Program-made: the position numbers and the translations under genes
The notes under the pieces: generated by a model
Databases searched by the model: none
What the model was told of the DNA's origin: nothing
What the model saw: only the letters and a program-made list of their open reading frames with translations
Source of the DNA: Chondrilla cf. caribensis
Lineage: Eukaryota; Porifera; Demospongiae; Chondrillida; Chondrillidae
Reading direction: 5' to 3'
NCBI GenBank assembly: GCA_964020155.1
Contig: OZ026551.1
Coordinates: forward strand, 3,683,767-3,693,766
Length of the DNA stretch: 10,000 bases
Shown: piece by piece, positions 6,575 to 10,000 of the stretch
Layout: each line of letters opens with the position of its first letter
How positions within the stretch are numbered: position 1 is the stretch's first letter

Positions 6575-6800
6575 ATGGTAGAAGCACTTTTGATGAGTTA
6601 CAAGTGGGTTACATGTGCCCACAAAGTGGCTTCCTGTCTGCCATACAAATTTGGTCTCTTTTGATCTATGGGATACTTTTTCTCCTCATTTACCAAATTG
6701 TGTGTGTACTGACACCCTCAGCTTGCCCTCATTACATTACAGTCCAAAGTGCTTTGAAATCAAGTTAGCACGGGTCACGTCCAAAGCTGTGGCGAAGTAG
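6575..6800 (+). other. Second weak open stretch ending in TAG at 6798-6800
   Basis: From a stop at about 6597 onward, one frame stays open as VPTKWLPVCHTNLVSFDLWD through PKCFEIKLARVTSKAVAK to a TAG. Alternatively, CATTACATTACAG at about 6730-6742 could be a 3' splice site, making the last 19 codons a terminal exon. Its phase does not match the exon candidate at 6459-6568 without a further exon. No protein family was recognised and the evidence is weak. Confidence 0.2.
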
Positions 6801-7166
6801 ATCGGTCACTATTTGACACCTCCATGATGTGGTCATATACCTGGGTTCAGACCAAGCCTTGGAAGCCTCTATGACATGACAACCTTCTATTGTGTGTTGT
6901 GTACAGTCAGTCCATCACACAACATCACCTTTGGTTCTTCATGTCACCTTCTGTTAAAACCAATTTGCTGAAGTAACTGGGCAATTATCGCGAATGTGGA
7001 TACTTACATCTATCCCGACAAAACAAGTTGTTGCGATTAGAGATATTATCCTTGTAAAACGTGTTCTTGTGTATTGTACAAGTGGTACAAGAAGCAGTGA
7101 AAAACGGATTTATGTACTGTATGTGTTATAGTGTGTGCTATAGTGTGTGCCCACTGTATTAGCAAA
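6801..7166. other. Unique sequence without recognisable gene
   Basis: AT-rich DNA with GTGTG-rich patches near 6890-6910. From about 7120 it contains degenerate AGTGTGTGC(T) motifs related to the 17-bp unit. Nothing coding is visible. Confidence 0.5.
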
Positions 7167-7305
7167 TGTATGTGCTAACTAGAAGTACTGCATGTGATAG
7201 CCAGTGTACTAAGTATGAAAGTTGTACTGTACTTCAAATCTGATGGTAGTCACTTGATATCTTTACAGTACCTGAATAGTGCGAATTATGTTCAGAGTCT
7301 TTACC

Positions 7306-7549
7306 CCTCCCTAACTACCCCCTCACACGTACATGCCCCCCCCTCCCTAACCACCCCCTTACACATGCCCTCACCCCTCCCTAACTACCCCCTCACACTC
7401 ACATGCCCTCACCCCTCCCTAACCACCCCCTCACACTCACATGCCCTCACCCCTCCCTAACCACTCCCTCACACATGCCCTCACCCCTCCCTAACCACCC
7501 CCTCACACTCACATTCCCTCACCCCTCCCTAACCACCCCCTCACACATC
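7306..7549 (-). repeat. C-rich minisatellite, about seven 34-38-bp units, G4-forming on minus strand
   Basis: Units share CCCCTCCCTAAC(C/T)ACCCCC and alternate between a longer form ending CACACTCACATG and a shorter one ending CACACATG. On the minus strand most units contain four G-runs of at least three with loops of 6, 1 and 3 nt (GGGGG, GGG, GGGG, GGG), which satisfies the standard G-quadruplex pattern. The plus strand could form an i-motif. Each unit includes CCCTAA, the telomere-type hexamer, but only once, so this is not a telomere. An 88-codon plus frame across it is low-complexity Pro/Thr/Leu and is not considered a gene. Confidence 0.9.
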
Positions 7550-7589
7550 TTGTGACCTTGGACTGGTGGAGAGTGATTCTTTGATTTGA

Positions 7590-7904
7590 GACCTCGGTGG
7601 TGGTGATGATGATCGTGACATTGATAGTGATGATGATGATGATGAGGACATTGGTAGTGATGATGATGTTGGTGGTGATGTTGATGATCATGATGATGAT
7701 GACGTTGATGGTAATGATGATGATGATGGTGGTGATGGTGATGTTGATGATAGTGATGATGGTGATGATGATGATGATGGTGATGTTGATGATAGTGATG
7801 ATGAAAATGATGAAATTGATGATAATGATGATGACATTAATAGTGTTGTTGATAATAAGGATTGTGTCGATAACATTCCTTTTCTGGACCCATTTCTTTT
7901 GTGA
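7590..7904 (+). repeat. GAT trinucleotide repeat, open as an Asp-rich frame
   Basis: An imperfect (GAT)n tract covers about 7596-7830. In the GAT frame it is open for 104 codons from 7590 to TGA at 7902-7904: DDDRDIDSDDDDDEDIGS, later DDSDDENDEIDDNDDDINS, ending CVDNIPFLDPFLL. There is no ATG in this frame, but TTTGATTTGAG at 7580-7590 could be a 3' splice site, so an acidic C-terminal exon is conceivable. Against this, the ATG frame is equally open to 7953 and minus-strand frames are open too, as expected for any GAT repeat. The most economical reading is a degenerate microsatellite; a coding role has low support. Confidence 0.7.
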
Positions 7905-8310
7905 TATCACTCATAATGTACCCAAGTCTTATTTGCGGAGACATCTGGTCTAGAACAGTGTGGTAGAGAGGGGGAGAGAGAGAGATAATCAAGTATGGCT
8001 TTAAGGTGCTGGTGGTATGTTGTTGCTATGTTGTTGCTATGTTGTCACTATGTGTGCCACCATTTTTCACTTTGTGATAATTCTAACCAATTAGTCGACA
8101 ATATAAATTCTTCATTGCATTAGGAAATTGCAAATTTATGTCTTTGTAAGTGATTTACTCGTGTCAATCTTTCTAGGAATTGCACACATTCTGTGTGAAG
8201 GTTTGTATCGGTTATCAGTGATTGGCATGAATGCATGTGAATAGTCTGTCTGTTTGAAGTTGACTACTGTACAGTTGGTATACATATTAGTTTAGATTAG
8301 ATATCGAATT
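7905..8310. other. Unique stretch with short simple repeats
   Basis: It contains a 21-bp purine tract (AGAGAGGGGGAGAGAGAGAGA region, 7965-7985) and three 11-bp units ATGTTGTTGCT-type at 8017-8049. The rest is AT-rich and shows no gene. Confidence 0.6.
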
Positions 8311-8433
8311 CACGCGCGTGTGTGTGTATGTGTGTGTGTGCATGTGTTTGTGCATATGTGTACATGTGGTGTGAGATGTGTGTGTGCGTGTGTATGTGTG
8401 TGCATATGGTGTGTGTGTATGTGTGTGTGTCGT

Positions 8434-8491
<58 letters not shown>

Positions 8492-8503
8492 GTCGTGTGT
8501 GTT

Positions 8504-8576
<73 letters not shown>

Positions 8577-8615
8577 GTGTGTGTGTCGTGTGTGTGTTTG
8601 TGTGTGTGTGTGTGT

Positions 8616-8654
<39 letters not shown>

Positions 8655-8707
8655 GTGTGTGTGTGTGTGTGTGTCATGTGTGTGTGTGTGTATGTGTGTG
8701 GTGTATC
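8311..8707. repeat. Compound (GT)n microsatellite, about 400 bp
   Basis: GT tracts of up to roughly 50 bp are punctuated by TCG, GTTT, GC and ATG interruptions. The interruption motif TGTCGTGTG recurs several times, giving a mosaic with partial higher-order order. All six frames are open over long stretches, but they encode Cys/Val or His/Thr strings and are not genes. The orientation is opposite to the AC tracts at 316-1062 and 9456-9598. Confidence 0.95.
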
Positions 8708-9455
8708 TAGTATGCATCTAGACCCTTTCACAAGTAAACCAGCACAATATGTGTTTTGTGAAGGAAACAGATACACACATACAAGCATGCACATACTCAC
8801 ACACCTAACCTTTGCTTGTGTGAATGTGTACAGTATTCAAATAATTAGAATATTTAGATGGTGACTTTGTACACACTTATCAGGAACAAAGATCGAATCT
8901 TGCGAAGAATTTTATCGTGTCTGTGCGTCCTTTGTTCCCATCCATGTGCGTTTGTCTCCTTAGCAGCGCAGTATCCATCCGTCTGTCATCGCTAGGTGTG
9001 TAACTGATAGTCTACTGAAATGAGATATGATTGGCTTCATCAATGTGTTCCCATTCTTTTGCTTCTGATAAGCACGCATGTTGTCAAACACCATCCAAGA
9101 CAGTACCTTGCAGTCACGTGTTGGAAATTACACACGCACAGACTCGGAATATAAGCACTGTTGTTCTGGGAAGAATTGAGAATTTGTTACACCTAAGTCC
9201 ATATTAGGGCATATTATGTACATGCACTCATGTGTGTTTGACTATGCGTGCAACAGAACCCACATAGCAGACCACCATGGTGATGAGACCGTCTATGTAG
9301 CACATGCGTGTGTACTAGTACCACTGTCTCCCAGGAACTGGAATTTCTGTAATGTGTTACTCTGTACACTCCTGTGAGAGAATCTTAGAAATGAGACTGG
9401 ACACTTTATTTGACTTCAATGTATGGTCTACTGTATGTGGTGTTATACTTATGTA
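8708..9455. other. Unique stretch without recognisable gene
   Basis: No ORF above noise. A short inverted repeat (GGAACAAAG at 8883-8891 with CTTTGTTCC at 8930-8938) is present; the intervening 38 nt show no tRNA or snoRNA boxes I can support. AC/GT-enriched words are scattered throughout, fitting microsatellite-rich intergenic DNA. Confidence 0.5.
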
Positions 9456-9520
9456 TGTACACACACACATACACACACAAATGCACACGTGCGCACACGC
9501 ACACACACACACAACACACG

Positions 9521-9581
<61 letters not shown>

Positions 9582-9598
9582 ACACACACACACACACG
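9456..9598. repeat. (AC)n microsatellite
   Basis: A variable 5' part with ATGCACACGTGCGCAC-like words is followed by a nearly pure AC core at about 9522-9594 with one ATAC break. Open frames through it are His/Thr or Cys/Val strings and are not genes. Confidence 0.95.
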
Positions 9599-9979
9599 TA
9601 TTTGCTAACCACGTACACATGGCCAAAAGCATAAAACGGCATGTCTGTATAAGCATACAGACTACAGACTCATAACATGCATGTACAAATTATATTGTGT
9701 ACTTATACACACTACAATAATAATTGTATTATAATTATTATGTATGCTCGGAACATAGGGTGTACATTTGTATTTTATAATATACATTTAGTATATTATA
9801 TAACATGATATGTGCACAAATACTTGATTCCCCATACTTCTGTCTGTCTGCATACCTGGGATGCATACTATACATTGTATTGCGATGGATATCACAATTG
9901 AAACAGAGAATTTTATCATAGATTGACATCTGGAACATGTTGTTGTTGATTTTTCAAGAACTCATTGGCGTCCACTCCC
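9599..9979. other. AT-rich stretch with short hairpins, no gene
   Basis: It holds two tight AT hairpins: 9717-9725 with 9733-9741 (9 bp, 7-nt loop) and 9776-9785 with 9791-9800 (10 bp perfect, 5-nt loop). A 66-codon minus-strand frame at 9738-9938 overlaps the hairpins and has no recognisable features. Confidence 0.55.
9776..9800. repeat. AT-rich perfect inverted repeat
   Basis: TATAATATAC (9776-9785) and GTATATTATA (9791-9800) are exact inverses around the loop ATTTA. This could extrude as a cruciform, or be a chance product of local AT richness. Confidence 0.7.
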
Positions 9980-10000
9980 TGTGTGTATGTGTGTGTGTGC
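9980..10000. repeat. Start of another GT microsatellite, cut by window end
   Basis: GTGTGTATGTGTGTGTGTGC runs to the last base. Its full length lies beyond the window. Confidence 0.7.

Larger units (their letters stand above)
5145..7231. mobile_element. Possible 2.08-kb DNA element containing the 17-bp minisatellite
   Basis: At 5145 the sequence reads TACAGTCGAACTT followed by ACTTAGTATG. Reading the minus strand from 7231 gives TACAGTACAACTT, then four extra bases, then ACTTAGTAC. These look like diverged terminal inverted repeats with TA on each side (5145-5146 and 7230-7231). Degenerate copies of the 17-bp unit also occur just inside the right end (about 7125-7210, for example TATGTGCTAACTAGAAG), as expected if the minisatellite grew from subterminal repeats. 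The TIR match is short and imperfect, and no transposase was recognised inside, so the boundaries are an inference. Confidence 0.35.

Noticed and set aside
7306..7549. Interstitial telomere tract
   Set aside because: CCCTAA occurs once per 34-38-bp unit and never in tandem.
7509..7953. Minus-strand 133-codon Ile/Thr/Asn frame and plus-strand Met/Val frame over the GAT repeat
   Set aside because: Any ATC/GAT repeat is open in several frames; these compositions are not credible proteins.
8297..8800. Frames up to 167 codons of His-Thr or Cys-Val
   Set aside because: Translation of the GT microsatellite; no coding evidence.
8883..8938. tRNA-like or small RNA hairpin
   Set aside because: A 9-bp inverted repeat is present, but no tRNA arms, A/B boxes or snoRNA boxes fit.
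9352..9675. 107-codon frame across the AC microsatellite
   Set aside because: The core is His-Thr repeat; the short flanks have no recognisable motif.
9738..9938. 66-codon minus-strand frame
   Set aside because: It overlaps AT hairpins, has no motif and falls within noise length.

Overview
The window reads as eukaryotic, gene-poor, AT-leaning DNA packed with simple repeats and remnants of class II (cut-and-paste) transposons. There are no long bacterial-type ORFs. The only gene-like signals are short open stretches bounded by splice-like sites. Tc1/mariner/pogo-type ends with TA target duplications, AC/GT microsatellites and TIR-derived satellites suggest a non-vertebrate animal, and a marine invertebrate such as a sponge or cnidarian is plausible. 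That is inference: no conserved gene is present to fix the lineage.

Layout. 1-115: right end of a DNA transposon that starts outside the window. 190-354: AC-rich microsatellite with strong palindromes. 357-868: a 512-bp MITE with 89-bp terminal inverted repeats and TA duplications, inserted inside an AC microsatellite that resumes at 871-1062. 1061-1093 and 1589-1876: a 46-bp satellite that reverses direction to form a hairpin with 90-bp arms. 1951-2135: the best protein-coding exon candidate. 2136-3126 and 3372-4211: two direct copies of one module, each with a Tc1-like transposase helix-turn-helix fragment bracketed by GTTAAC-rich inverted repeats and followed by a 32-bp satellite (8 units versus 3). 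4434-4902: a 469-bp pogo/Tigger-like non-autonomous element. 5273-6322: a 17-bp minisatellite of about 62 units with a 412-bp higher-order period, possibly inside a 2.08-kb element with imperfect ends at 5147 and 7229. 6459-6800: weak exon-like sequence. 7306-7549: a C-rich minisatellite predicted to form G-quadruplexes on the minus strand. 7590-7904: GAT-repeat DNA that is open as an Asp-rich frame. 8311-8707, 9456-9598 and 9980-10000: further GT/AC microsatellites.

No set of genes working together can be read here. The main content is transposon and satellite biology: nested insertions, TIR-derived tandem arrays, a local duplication that starts at a predicted splice donor, and several sequences expected to form unusual DNA structure. 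I found no convincing rRNA, tRNA, CRISPR or phage feature. I did not find a clear new multi-gene system. The most distinctive objects are the duplicated Tc1 module with its satellites, the nested-hairpin MITE, and the branch-point-like 17-bp array.
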